Shown here: positions 48,005 to 59,799 of the stretch, one piece after another
Layout: each line of letters opens with the position of its first letter
Numbering within the stretch: the first letter of the stretch is position 1
Assembly: GCF_009727055.1 (NCBI RefSeq)
Contig: NC_052350.1
Coordinates: 36,615,989 to 36,679,988, forward strand
Source of the DNA: Benincasa hispida
Taxonomy: Eukaryota; Streptophyta; Magnoliopsida; Cucurbitales; Cucurbitaceae
Direction of reading: 5' to 3'
Length of the DNA stretch: 64,000 nt
The notes under the pieces: generated by a model
Databases searched by the model: none
What the model was told of the DNA's origin: nothing
Seen by the model: only the letters and a program-made list of their open reading frames with translations
Program-made: the position numbers and the translations under genes

Positions 48005-49853
48005 TGTTAGAGTAAACATGTAAAACATGGAAGCTAATAGAATCATTAAGAACTCTAATTACATTAATTCAAGTAACAAGTATGCAAACTCATAGTTTTC
48101 GAACAATAGGGTTTCAGTTTGTATACCTTTAATGATTTTCACTTGTTTCTTGAATTCTCCATGAAATTGACCTTCGATCTTTTTAGTAGACCACCAAGAG
48201 TATCTTCTCTACTAATCTTAGCCTTGGATTGAGTAGTGAAACTCCAATTGAGATAGAATTGGAAGTGGTTTTGAGAGAGTTTGAAAGAAGAAAATTTTTA
48301 GCATAATTTTCTCTAAAATTCAATTGCATGTCCTTTACATTGATTAATTCTTAGCCTTTTAATTAGATTAAGCATGCAAGCACTTGAATAATCAACTGAT
48401 TGACACTTCAAAGAGCATTATACAAGTGGTGTAGGTGTTAATTTGTGGATAAATTCACTAGGAAAGTGCATTTAGGGTAAATCCACTTAATTTAATAATT
48501 ATATTTAATTTAAGACTAAACCAAATATAATTAAATTCAATTTAAAAAAACTGAATTTATTTTAAAATTAAATTGAATTGAATTTAATTAATTAAACAAA
48601 CTTAATTAATTAAATAATAATTTAATATCAAATATTAAATTAATAAAACACCTAATTCAAACATGAATCATATTCATGTAATCAATGTTTAAATCATTAT
48701 TTAAATATATTAAAATCTCTGAATACGTTTAATTTCAATAAATTTAAACATTAATTATATCGAATATAATTATCCAAACCCTAAATTTAATTTGAACATT
48801 TCAAATCACTCAGTATTTTAATCCAAGGTTTAATCTTTTATGAGCTACTAAAGGGACCTTATGGACCTATAGATCATGAGCTCCAAGGATGGAGATTAAT
48901 TGGTTGAACTCTTCAGACCGAATTAATCAATATTCGTTAACTACCAACACATATCACTATAGCTCAGTAGTTGCACTCTTTTCTCTGTAGATATATTTAT
49001 ATCTAAATAATTTAACCATAATCAGTAAATCAATCACTCACAGGTCGTTCATATTTACAGCTAGGTCAAAATTACCGTTTTACCCCTGTAAATACATCTT
49101 ATATTTACTGATCTTCTATTGAACAATTACTTTATATTCCAACTAATAAACCACATTCCTCTCTATCATGAAAGGGTGGGGCTCCTTAGTTCAAATCTAG
49201 AAATTAGTACCTAAGGTAACAACCTATCTTCTAACCCTAAGACAGGTAGGAGCGAATTCCTTCTTGCAGGACTATGTCCCTAGCTATCTATCAGGTTTCA
49301 TCCCCAAAATGGGAGGCTTATTGAGCGGTGATGTTGAACCACTCTCATCTATGACGATCAAAGGATAATCTCGAATAAACAAGAGTTCATATTTAGCTCA
49401 GGATTAAGATCGAGTTATCTTAAGTCATCGATTTAAAATAGTTAGTTTTAAAAGTAAACGATTGTTATAAAGAAAAGTGACTATGTCATGGTCCGGTCTT
49501 ATACAAGCATCTTTTGCATACAATGGCCCCACTCGCATGTCTCTACATGAATGAATCATATCGTTTGTATCAATATACAAAGTGGGATGTATCCACAATG
49601 TCCCCAGGATGAGGTGCCCAACCTCATTCATATACTTATTGGCCTTTTTGGCTATATACTAAAACTTGATCCTCTTTTATGTCTTTACATAAAGTTTAAG
49701 TATTCATAATATAGCCATGGTTTCATTAATTGGATTTTATAACAAAATGCGATTTCAATAACACTGTTATTAAATGAAGTCTCAATAATACTTTTATTGC
49801 ATAATAGAATATGTTTAAAAAAATATGAACTGTGAGTTTTAGGACATTCCCAA
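48005..49853 (-). mobile_element. Copia solo LTR 1 in Copia C integrase, minus strand
   Basis: About 1849 bp. On the minus strand it begins near TTGGGAATGTCCTAAAACTC and ends CTCTAACA. The inner text (TAAAGACATAAAAGAGG, CATTCATGTAGAGACATGCG, GTATAAGACCGGACCATGA) matches the LTR style of Copia E. No perfect target duplication remains: the integrase text resumes with 'tggtcc' after losing about 8 bp. Confidence 0.7.
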
Positions 49854-50611
49854 TGGTCCTTTTAATGTTAAGTCAAGAAGAGGGTTTGAATATTTCATCT
49901 CTTTTATAGATGTTTAATCTAGGTTTGGGTATGTTTATTTAATGTAGCCCAAGTCTGAAGCTCTTGAATTGTTCAAGGAGTACTAGGCTAAAGTTGAGAA
50001 TTCATTAGGTAAAATGATTAAGACACTTAAAACTTAACGATGTGGAGACTATTTGATACAACATAGAATCTATTCCAACTATTAGCACCTAGTACACCTC
50101 AGTAGAATGGTGTATCAGAAAGAAGAAATAAAACCTTATTTGACGTGGTTCGGTCTATGATGAGTCAGTAGAATGGTGTATCAGAAAAAAGAAATAGAAA
50201 CTTATTTGACGTGGTTCGGTCTATGATGAGTATGCTCATTTACCTGACTCATTTTCGAGTTAGATTGCAATTTATGTTTTGAACTGAGTTCCGTCCAAGA
50301 ATGTTTTTGAAACATCTTTGGAATTATGAAATTGTTGTAAAGGTAACATACACCATTTCAAGATTTGGCGTAATCCAACACGCATACTTGAGGCTAATCT
50401 TAAGAAATTGAAACCTCGTTCAAAACTATGTCTATTTGTATATTACCCAAAGGGACTAAGATTTTAAAGATAATAAAGTGTTTGTGTCGACAAATGCTAC
50501 ATTTTTATAAGAGGACCACATCAAGGAGCATAAACTACATAGTAAGATAGTGTTAAACGAGCTATCCAATGAAACTACTGAAATTTCAATAAGAGTTCTT
50601 GAAGAACCTAG
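49854..50611 (+). pseudogene. Copia C integrase core, with a 66-bp tandem duplication
   Basis: Heavily degraded integrase aligning with 61000-61730 of Copia E. NGVSERRNKTLFDVVRSMM, the block holding the catalytic Glu, is present twice because 50101-50166 is repeated at 50167-50231; 66 bp is 22 codons, so frame is kept. Many stops occur elsewhere. Ends at the CCTAG insertion point. Confidence 0.7.
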
Positions 50612-52674
50612 TGAAGGAAATAATAAATTGAGATCTCCATGAGCAGCGAAAGTGGATTGTTCCAAATTCCATTCAGAATGAACACAAGCAATTATAGTCT
50701 TAAATGGGAACGAATAAATTATGCATATACAAAAAATACAGTATGCTATAAAAGATTCAAGGGATAAAGTATGCGTACCATTGAAGAATCATTCTTTAGG
50801 AATCCCTCGATCAATATCCAATGTGTCCAACGAAGTACTCGAATGCAACGACCGAAATAACCAACAACACAAACACGAACACAACGATCATCTGAATGCT
50901 CCTCGAACCCAATCGAGTCCAGCTTGATTCACGAACGAATGTAGAACACCAACACAAGTGTTACCTTGGTGTTCTCGGTGTGAGAATCTAGGAGTTGTGG
51001 GCTCTGTATGATATTGGCTTTAGGAAGGCTAGAGATATGTAATCAAGTAGACGATTGAGTAAGTGGGACCTATAAACACTGTCTATCGCATAGACGATGT
51101 ATTCATTGTTTAGAAAACACAAGCTTATCGCATAGACTTTGCTACTCGATCGTGTAGCAATGATCAGCTGAGTAACTATCATATAGTCAACTCAAAGAGA
51201 TCGTGTAGACTCTCAACAACTACCACTTAGTAAAAACAATTTTTACTTGATAGACTATTCTGTGAGAATTATCCAAATTGATCACCTTCTAATTTTGCAA
51301 AACAATTTTACTTTTATCTCACCGTTACCATAAAACATCCAATAACCTTCTACTCAATTGGTTATTAGAGAAAAAGAATTAATTATCATATAATTAATAT
51401 ATTATAAATAAATATGATAACCAACTTATCATGTTATATTTATAACCTATATTTTTAATATTTCATCATATGAAACATATAAACCATAGTTCTTTTAATA
51501 TTTTATGGTACTTAATATAAATTATATTTATATTAATTCCGCCAATGAATGTATCTAATACATCACCACAATTATATCACATATAATTGAATTTCCTCTT
51601 GTTAATTTGAACACTTCAAACTAACTGAAAATCTGATTCTCAACTTAAACCCATTGAGCTACCAAGGGGATCTCATGGACCTGTAGCTTGAAACTCCAAT
51701 GGTACGTGAATAACTGACTAAATTCTTTAGTCACGAGATCCACCATCCGTTAACTGCCGGACACTCTACTAAAGACTGACAGCTGCACTCTTCTCACTAC
51801 AGATATATTTCTGTTTCTACGTAACCATTAAATAGTGCGATAAACTTTCACAAATCACTCGTAAGTACAGCTAGACCAATTTACCATTTTGCCCCTGTAG
51901 TTACATCTAACTCCTTAAGTACCACTGATTCCTCTAATGAACAATTAGTTATAGTCCTACTATGACTGAGTCCTCTCTCCTAAAGAGAGGGTGTGGCCAT
52001 TATGTTCAAGACCTGGAATCAGCCCTTAAGAGAGCAATTTATCTACTTACCACTGCTTCGGGGAAGGAGTGAATTCCGTCTTGTGTAACTGAGTTTCCAG
52101 CTCCTTAATCAGACGAATCCCCAAAAAGGTAGGCTTGTTGAGTTGGCAATCTGGCCACTCTCACTCATACTAATCAAAAGACCGCCCTCAGAGACAAGAG
52201 TTCCCAAAACACTCAGGATTAAGATCATGTCACCTATGGTCATTTTAGTGAAATGTAAGTCTCAATTATCAACGACGTTATATAAAGAGAGTAATCATCT
52301 CGTATTCCGGTCTTATACAAACTCTTTGTATAGGACACCCCCGCTCGTATGTCTTCACATGAATGGTTAGGATCAGACCATCTGTAGCACTTTACAACAC
52401 TTGTAAATATCTACAAAGCGGGCCATATCTGAGTGTCACAAGGATAAGATATCCCTTCTTTATCCTTATACTATAGACCATTAGGTTATTACTTAAGGCA
52501 TGATCCACTTGTATGTCTCACATACATGCTTAAGTTACATGAAATAACCGCGGATCTTAGTTTATTGTATACGAGTAAATGCAAGTAAAATAAAATTTAT
52601 TTTATTAATAACAATATGTATAAACTGTTTAAGAACTACGAGACTCTAGGAGAATTAGTACAACAATCCCAACA
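50612..52674 (-). mobile_element. Copia solo LTR 2, 2063 bp, minus strand, target duplication CCTAG
   Basis: CCTAG borders both ends (50607-50611 and 52675-52679). On the minus strand it runs from TGTTGGGATTG to TTCCTTCA, the same termini as the Copia E LTR. No interior remains, so it is a solo LTR. It contains GATCGTGTAG and TATCGCATAGAC words near 51060-51210, resembling the leader island of Copia E. Confidence 0.88.
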
Positions 52675-53377
52675 CCTAGTACATCAACAAGAGTTGTTGA
52701 TGTCGGTTTATCTAGTTAGTCACATCCACCTCAAGCATTGAGGGAGTCTTGACGTAATAGGAGGGTTGTGAATTCAACTATTCATTATATAGTTTTAACA
52801 GAAACCCTAACCATCATATCAGATGGCGACGTTGAGGATCTATTGTCGTATAAACAGGCAATGGAGGATGTGGACAAAGATGAATGGATTAAAGATATGG
52901 ATCTCAAAATGGAGTCTATGTACTTCAATTAGTCTTGGATCTTGTAGATCAACCTGATAGGGTTAAACCTAAAGGTTGCAAGTGGATCTACATGAGAAAA
53001 AGGGGTGCACATGGTAAGATGTAGATCTTTAAAGCTAGATTGGTGGCAAAGGGTTATACTTGGGTTGAAGAACTTGACTATGAGGAAACTTTCTCACCTG
53101 TTGCCATGTTAAAGTCCATCTGAATATACCTGTCTATTTCTACATATTATGACTATGAGATTTGGCAAATGGACATCAAGACTGCCTTTTTTGAATGGAA
53201 ATCTTGAGGAGACCATCTATATGAAACAACCAAAGGGATTTATTTTTCAGGTCAAGAGCAAAAGGTTTGCAAGCTTAATCGGTCCATTTATTGACTGAAA
53301 CAGACTTCTCGATCTTGGAATATAAGATTTGATACTGTGATCAAATCTTATGGCTTTGATCAAAATGTTGACGAGGT
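52675..53377 (+). pseudogene. Copia C reverse transcriptase (N-terminal part)
   Basis: Reads EDLLSYKQAMEDVDKDEWIK, VDQPDRVKPKGCKWIY, FKARLVAKGYTWVEELDYEE, TFSPVAMLKS, TYYDYEIWQMDIKTAFF: the fingers and palm start of Copia reverse transcriptase. Stops at about 52930, 53023 and 53120 and a frameshift at NGN (FFEWKS) disable it. Copia D interrupts it before the YVDD motif. Confidence 0.8.
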
Positions 53378-54598
53378 TTGTATTGGGGTTGCTGCCCTAC
53401 ATCTCGTGGGTCCTATAGTTTCTAATTGTAATATACAAAAATTTTATTTATTTAATAAAATATGAGATGTTTTATTCAATATTTAGTAACATTAACTCAT
53501 AAACCAATAAACTAATATCCAAGATTATCATTTGTAGCTTAAACATGTATGTAGAGACATATAGGTAGATCATGTTTAAGTGATAACCCAAATGGTCTAT
53601 AGTTGTCAGTCTTTAGTGGAGTGACTGATAGTTAGTAGATGTTGGGTAATATACTTAAAAAGTTTAATTAATTATCCAAATACCATTGGAGCTTCAATTT
53701 ACAGGTCCATAAGGTCCCCTCTGTAACTCAACAGGGTTATTAAGAAATAATTTTGGATTACTTTGAATTATTCAAATTAATTGAAGGAATCAATTATATA
53801 TGATATAAATAAATAAATTATATATGGGATATAATTAATATAATGTATTTGATATATTATAATATAATGTTTATTTGAGAGGAAATAAATATTTGAATAT
53901 GATTCAAATATTAATTATATGGATTGGATTCATATAAGTATAAATGTGGTTTATATCGAATACCACAAATTAATGAGAGAATTAAAAACTATAAGTTATG
54001 TTGTATTTGATACAATATAAAAACTATAGGCTATATTGTATTTGATACATTATAAAAACTATAGGTTATATATATATATATATATATTCGTTTTAAATTT
54101 AAATTTTAAATTAAAGGGAGGGAATTAGAATTTTCTCTCCTTAATTCTCTCAATTAACGTGGAAGTGAGAGGTTTTTTACGTAGAAAGAGTTTTTCAATT
54201 TATCAATCATCTTCTTCACAGACTCAAACAAGAAAAACACTCTCTGGAGTTCTTTCTAGAATCCTTTCTTCCTCTCTCAAATATTCTTTTTTTCCCTTTT
54301 CCAAAATCTCATAGCCAATACACTCCTGAGAGATTCTCATCCCAAAAGAGAATACAGAGGTTTCACTTGTGGGGGTGCCCATTGGATTTTTGTTCTTTGG
54401 ATCATGATTGTTTGAGGGAATATGTGAAGAAATCGTTGTATTCATCAAAGGTATGAATTCATTCTCCCCTTTTTATTTTTAACGCATGTTGTAAATTTAT
54501 TAATTAATGCATAATTTTCTATTTGGTTTTGTAAATTTCATTGTTTTTTAAAAAATTGAAAATCCCTGCTTCAGCTATAGAACTTTATAGTTCCTTCA
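53378..54598 (+). repeat. Copia D 5' LTR, inserted in Copia C reverse transcriptase
   Basis: About 1221 bp from TGTATTGGGGTTGCTGCCCT to TTCCTTCA. Shares 'catgtatgtagagacatat', 'tcaatttacaggtccataag' and 'gtcccctctgtaactcaaca' with the E LTR. Contains two to three copies of an about 44-bp unit (CTATAGGTTATATTGTATTT...) at 53988-54075. Its 3' LTR is beyond the window. Confidence 0.7.
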
Positions 54599-55545
54599 AT
54601 TGCAAATAGAGTCAGGTTTTTTGTCCCAATTTTTCAAATTTTTTAGAATTATTTTATAGAATTTGTGGGTTTTTGCATTCTGTATGTGGATGAATGTATG
54701 GAATGAATGTTTAGCAATTTTTGGATGTTTTGGGATTAGATTTTGGAATTATTGCTTTATTTTTGTCAAATTTTGATTTGTAAGGGCTCGATTTTTTGGG
54801 CATAATTAAAGTTATAGATTCTATAATTCAATGTTCTATGTCGTTTGTTGTAATTTTGGTGAATTTTTGGAGAAAACGAGGCCTAATTCAGAGGAGTTTC
54901 GAAGGATTCGCAACTGCATAGTGGCTTTTGTACAGTAGCATTGCAACATTATGCCTTAGCGTTGCAACACTATGAATGGGTAGAATGTGATGATCTTTCC
55001 ATAGCGTTGCAATGCTAGGTCACAGCATTGCAACTCTCCGAGATGGAAAGAACAAACTGGTTCGTGCACGATTCTGTTTGAGGCTTGGCTGGTTCGTGTC
55101 TGTTTGCTTGGTTTGAGCACTTTGTGACCGATTCGGGTGATGGGCGGTCCATTTGATGTGGTTCAAGACCTAGTTCACTTGTTTTGAACCGGTTGACTAT
55201 TATTAAAGTAATAATTAGCAATTTTTAATTAATTAAATTATTATAATTGTTATATTAATTTAATTAATTATTTGGAACTCCAATCCCCGTCCAATAATTG
55301 TTTTTAAATTATGCATATGATGTATGATTTATTTTATATATTTATATGTCATAATGTATGGCATATACTAAAATCCCACCATAGGTTATGCATTATTCAT
55401 GCATCATTTATATTATAAATGTTATAATGTATAGTAGCATGATTTAATTTATAGCATGCTCATGCATCATATAGTATAAATGTTATAATATATGATTGCA
55501 TGCTTTAATAACATAGCCATGATTAATTTATATTATAAATGTTAC
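54599..55545 (+). other. Copia D primer site (degraded) and leader
   Basis: ATTGCAAATAGAGTCAGG stands where ATTGGTATCAGAGTCAGG belongs, so priming is probably lost. A motif island at 54935-55035 repeats AGCGTTGCAACGCT-like words (GTAGCATTGCAACATTATGC, TAGCGTTGCAACACTA, ATAGCGTTGCAATGCTA). The TATAAATGTTATA repeat region follows to 55545, where Copia E begins. Confidence 0.6.
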
Positions 55546-57528
55546 TGTTGAGATTGGTGTCCTAAATCTTTTTGTAATCTTGTAGTTTGTAAACTTTGTA
55601 TAAACATATTGTTGTTAATAAAATAAGTGTTATTTTATTAGCATATACTCGATCCAATAAACTAAGATTTGAGGTTATTTCATGTAACTTAAACAAGTAT
55701 GTAGAGACATACAAGTGGATCTTGTTTAAATAATAACCTAAACGGTTTGTAGTAGATGGATAAGGTTGGGTACCTTATCCTAGAGACACTACGGACACGA
55801 CCCGTTTTGTAGGTGTTACAAGGTTGTAAAGTGCTACAAATGACCTGATCCTGATCATTCATGTAGAGACTTGTGAGCGGGGGTATCCTCTACAAAAAGT
55901 TTGTATAAGATCGGACCACGAAATGATTAGTCTCTTTATATAACGTCGTTAATAATAGAGACTTACATTTCACTAGGATGACCATAGATGTCATGACCTG
56001 AATCCTGAATGAATTGTGAACTCCTGCTCATGAAGGTGGTCCTTTGATTTGTATGGGTGAGAGTGGCCAGATCGCTAACTCAACAAGTTTACCATTTTAG
56101 GGATTCATCTAACTGGGGTATTGGGAACACAACTACACAAGACAAAAGTCACTCTTTCCCCAATACAGTAGCAAGTAAATAAATTGCTCCCTTAAAGGTT
56201 GATTCTAGGTCTTGAACATAGTGGCCACACCCTCTCCTGGCTCGAGAGACTTGGTCATAGTGGGACTATGACTTATTATTCATTAGAGGGATCAGTGGTA
56301 CTTAAGGAGTTAAATATAACTACAGGGGCTAAACAATAATTTTGACCCAGTTGTACTTACGTACAATTTGTGAAGCGTCATCGTACTATTTATTGGCTAT
56401 ATCAAATGGACATTGAAATTTATCTGTAATGTGAAGAGTGCAGTTGTCGATCTTCAGTGGAGTGATCGGTAGTTAACAGATGTTGGGTAACTTAATTAAA
56501 GAGTTTAATTATTTATCAGAGTACCGCTGAAGCTTCAATCTACAGGTCAATAAGGTCCCCTCTGTAGCTCAACAGGGATTTAATTGAAAATTAATTTTGA
56601 GTTAATTTGAAATGTTCAAATCAATTGAGAGAATTAATTGTATATGATATCATTAATTAAATTGAATATATATGTAATATAATTAATATAATGTATTTGA
56701 TACATTATAATTTAAGGTAGTATGAGAGGAATTTGAATATGATTCAAATATCAATTATATAAATGAGATTCATGAAATTAAACATAAATATGATTTATCA
56801 GAAGGATTAAATATTTGAATATGATCTAGATATCAATTATATGGATGAGATTCATGTAAGTGAATTTAATATAAATGTGATTTATATTAAATACCATGTA
56901 TTATTTAGAGAACAATAAAATCTATAGGTTATGTTGTATTTGATGCAATATAAAACTATAAACTAACATATAGTGTATATATATAATAAAATAGTTATTA
57001 TATATATATATTTATTATTAATTTAATGAAAATTAATTAAAGGGAAGGAGTTACAACTCCCACCCATTATTTTCTCCTAGTTAACATATGTGAATTGGAT
57101 GAAAAAAGTGCGGATGAGATTTTTCATCTTCATCCTGAAAAAACGATCGAGAGAATACAGAGAAAAGGTCTTCTCTTCCCTCTCCTCCTCTTCATCTTCT
57201 TCCCTCTTCATCAAGCAAAGCCCGCAACTCTTGCTTGAATCCTTTATCCCAAGAGAATACAGAGGGTTCTCAAGTGATGATGTCCCTTTCGAAGAAGGAG
57301 ACCCGCGTGGAGAAGGTGATCCGTTCGTGTTTTATTCGAAGGAGTTCGTGAAGAAATGGTTCCTCAAAGGTAAGGATTTCTGAAACCTTAAGTTTTTTTA
57401 AGCATGCTATAAATTTATGTAAATGCATATCTTGTACTTGTTTTACTGTAAAACTTATATTCAATGAAAAATGAAACTTGGGTCGATCTTGCTTCCGCTC
57501 AAAGGATCTTGTTCGAAAATTTCCTTCA
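55546..57528 (+). repeat. Copia E 5' LTR
   Basis: 1983 bp, TGTTGAGATTGGTGTCC... to TTCCTTCA. Matches the start of the 3' LTR at 63561 (TGTTGGGAATAGTGTCC). Left flank is GTTAC; the matching duplication would be outside the window. Open frames near 57090-57383 are in LTR sequence and are not host genes. Confidence 0.85.
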
Positions 57529-57547
57529 ATTGATATCAGAGCTAGGT
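57529..57547 (+). other. Copia E primer-binding site
   Basis: ATTGATATCAGAGCTAGG, differing by one base (GG to GA) from the consensus initiator-Met tRNA match. Confidence 0.8.
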
Positions 57548-59760
57548 TGTAGGCTTTCTGATCCCAAATTCCATTCTTTTCTATTGAATCGATTTTACAA
57601 TATTTGTGGGTTTTATATATTCTGCATTCTGGTTCATGTGATGAATGGTGATGAATGTGGTTTTGTTAATGGATGTTTTGGCATATGATACTTAATTTTA
57701 AGGCTTTCTTTGTTTAGAAATTTGGTTTGTAAAGACCCCTGCGTTTTTTGGCATTAATCTTACTATAGAGTATGTAATTCATAAGTTTGAGTCGCTCGTG
57801 CTATTCCTGGGGAGCTTCAATGAAGAGTTGTAGAGCACTGTTTCGATGAAGAAGAAGAAGTAGTTCTACAAGATTGTGTAGCTACAACTACATGAGCGTA
57901 CATCTTTTGCTAAAGAATCTTTTAGCTTTTGCTAAACGATCGTGTAGCTAATGCTACAAGATCGCGCATCCAGTTTGCTACATGATCATTGCAAAGAGTT
58001 TGTTAAAGGACGGTTCGGTTCAAGCGGTTTAAGGCCTGGTTCACCTATTTCGAACTGGATGACTCAAGATTATGTACTAGTTAACCTTTAAATTTATTTT
58101 AGGTGTCCTATCCTGGTCCATTAACTATTTCAATTAAATATACATATGATGTATGCTTTTTCTTATATGTCATATTGTATGTCATATAGAATCAAAACCC
58201 ACCATAGGTTATGCATTTAATTTCATGCATCATTTATATTATAAGTATTATAATAAATGTATATGCATGATTGAATTTTATAGCATGTTCATGCATCATA
58301 TAATATAAGTATTATACTATATGCTTGCATGCATAAATAAAATAGCTATGCATCATTTATATTATAATCGTTATAATATATAGTTTGAATGTATGCATGT
58401 GATATATATTATTTACTTTCATTACTTTGTTATATATAAGTGTTATATATATGTAGTAATAAAATGAACAATGAATGATGCATGACATTACTTTAGGTAA
58501 TCTTATAAACGATATAATTTTATAAACTGTCAATCGATGCAATGTAGGTTTTAATTTGTTTCATTTACTTTATAAGAGTTATAAATAAATGAAATTAGAA
58601 ATTAAAATCAATAACTAAGAGTTGCATGCAAACTTATGTGAAATCATTTTTTTAAAATAGTTTTAAAATATGGTTCACATAGACCAAAATTCACAAATTT
58701 CTAATGAGATTTGAAATTAGATTAATCTTTTTTAATCGGTTTAATAGGATTAAATTGATCTCAATAAAAGATTAAATTTGTAGTAAATGTATTTATAAGA
58801 TAACTTTTATTTAAGGTGGGTTCTAGTTAGGCTGGAGTACTTAAGATGACGGAAACGGAACACCCCTACCTGGAAACCTACCTAGAAAGGTGAATTAGAT
58901 AACATTTTTGATTAACATGCAATTGTTGATTAACATTTTTTAAAATGTTTTAACGAATATTAATAAAAAATTGTTAACTTTCCAAAGTAAGTGTTACTTT
59001 TGGGCAAACTTAAACAATCACTTAGTAAAAATAATTAGCCGTATTTTTCCTAAGTAAATTAAACCCTAGGTTATTAAAATACTTAGTGGGAGGAAAAGAT
59101 GTATATGGTATGTCATTTTTCCACTCATGTTTCTCTCTTAATATTCACACCGTGAGGCTCATGCTTGGCCTTGAGGCACCTTAGGTATCCCTCTTCGGAT
59201 GGTGTTCGCATGTGTCAATATCAAGGTGAATGGAGAGAGCATTTATAGTAAGTGGGAGAGGGATGTGTGTCAACATGTCCTACGGTCTCTTTCATTGGTT
59301 TGCACCATGAGTCCTTCTTGCACAACCTCGAGGCGTCTTGGGAGCATCCCCCTTCCAATGGTTTGTGTAGTAGGTTAATATCATAGTGAAATCCATAAAT
59401 GGATAGGATCACTTTAGTTTTTGCCCCAATCGGTGTTTCCCTTCGGTTGGCTCATTGGGACGGAACTTTAGAATCTAAAATGAAGTGTTACACTTACAGG
59501 AAATTATTAAGCAAGTTAATGATTTCTTGACCGAATAAATGATGATTGATTGTTATAGGAATAAGAGTTATTCTGGTGTAATGATTGGTTGAAAGTGTCT
59601 CAATTCAGTGAAGGGACAATTGACTACCCTTCAGTGACTTTTGTCCTAAATCACTGAAGCGTCATTGAAAAATTAGATGTTAAATGGGGTTCATTGAGAT
59701 TTTGCTAAAACTGATTGGATTTTTTTAAGAGTTATGCTAAAATCTAATGCAAATCAATGT
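57548..59760 (+). other. Copia E leader: motif island plus TATAAGTATTATA repeats
   Basis: A 2.2-kb leader. 57865-57990 is an island of GATCGTGTAGC words (GATTGTGTAGCTACAAC, CGATCGTGTAGCTAATGCTA, AGATCGCGCAT). 58200-58385 carries three spaced 'atgcatcatttatattataa' units. Past these, 58600-59760 aligns with the leaders of C and D, including the 'cttcactcatgtttctc' region and the 'tcggccttgaggcacc' type phrase. No gene. Confidence 0.6.
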
Positions 59761-59799
59761 GTTTATTTTTTAGCAAATATGTAAAATATCGTTTTTCCG

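Noticed and set aside
57090..57383. 97-codon plus-strand gene
   Set aside because: Lies wholly inside the Copia E 5' LTR.
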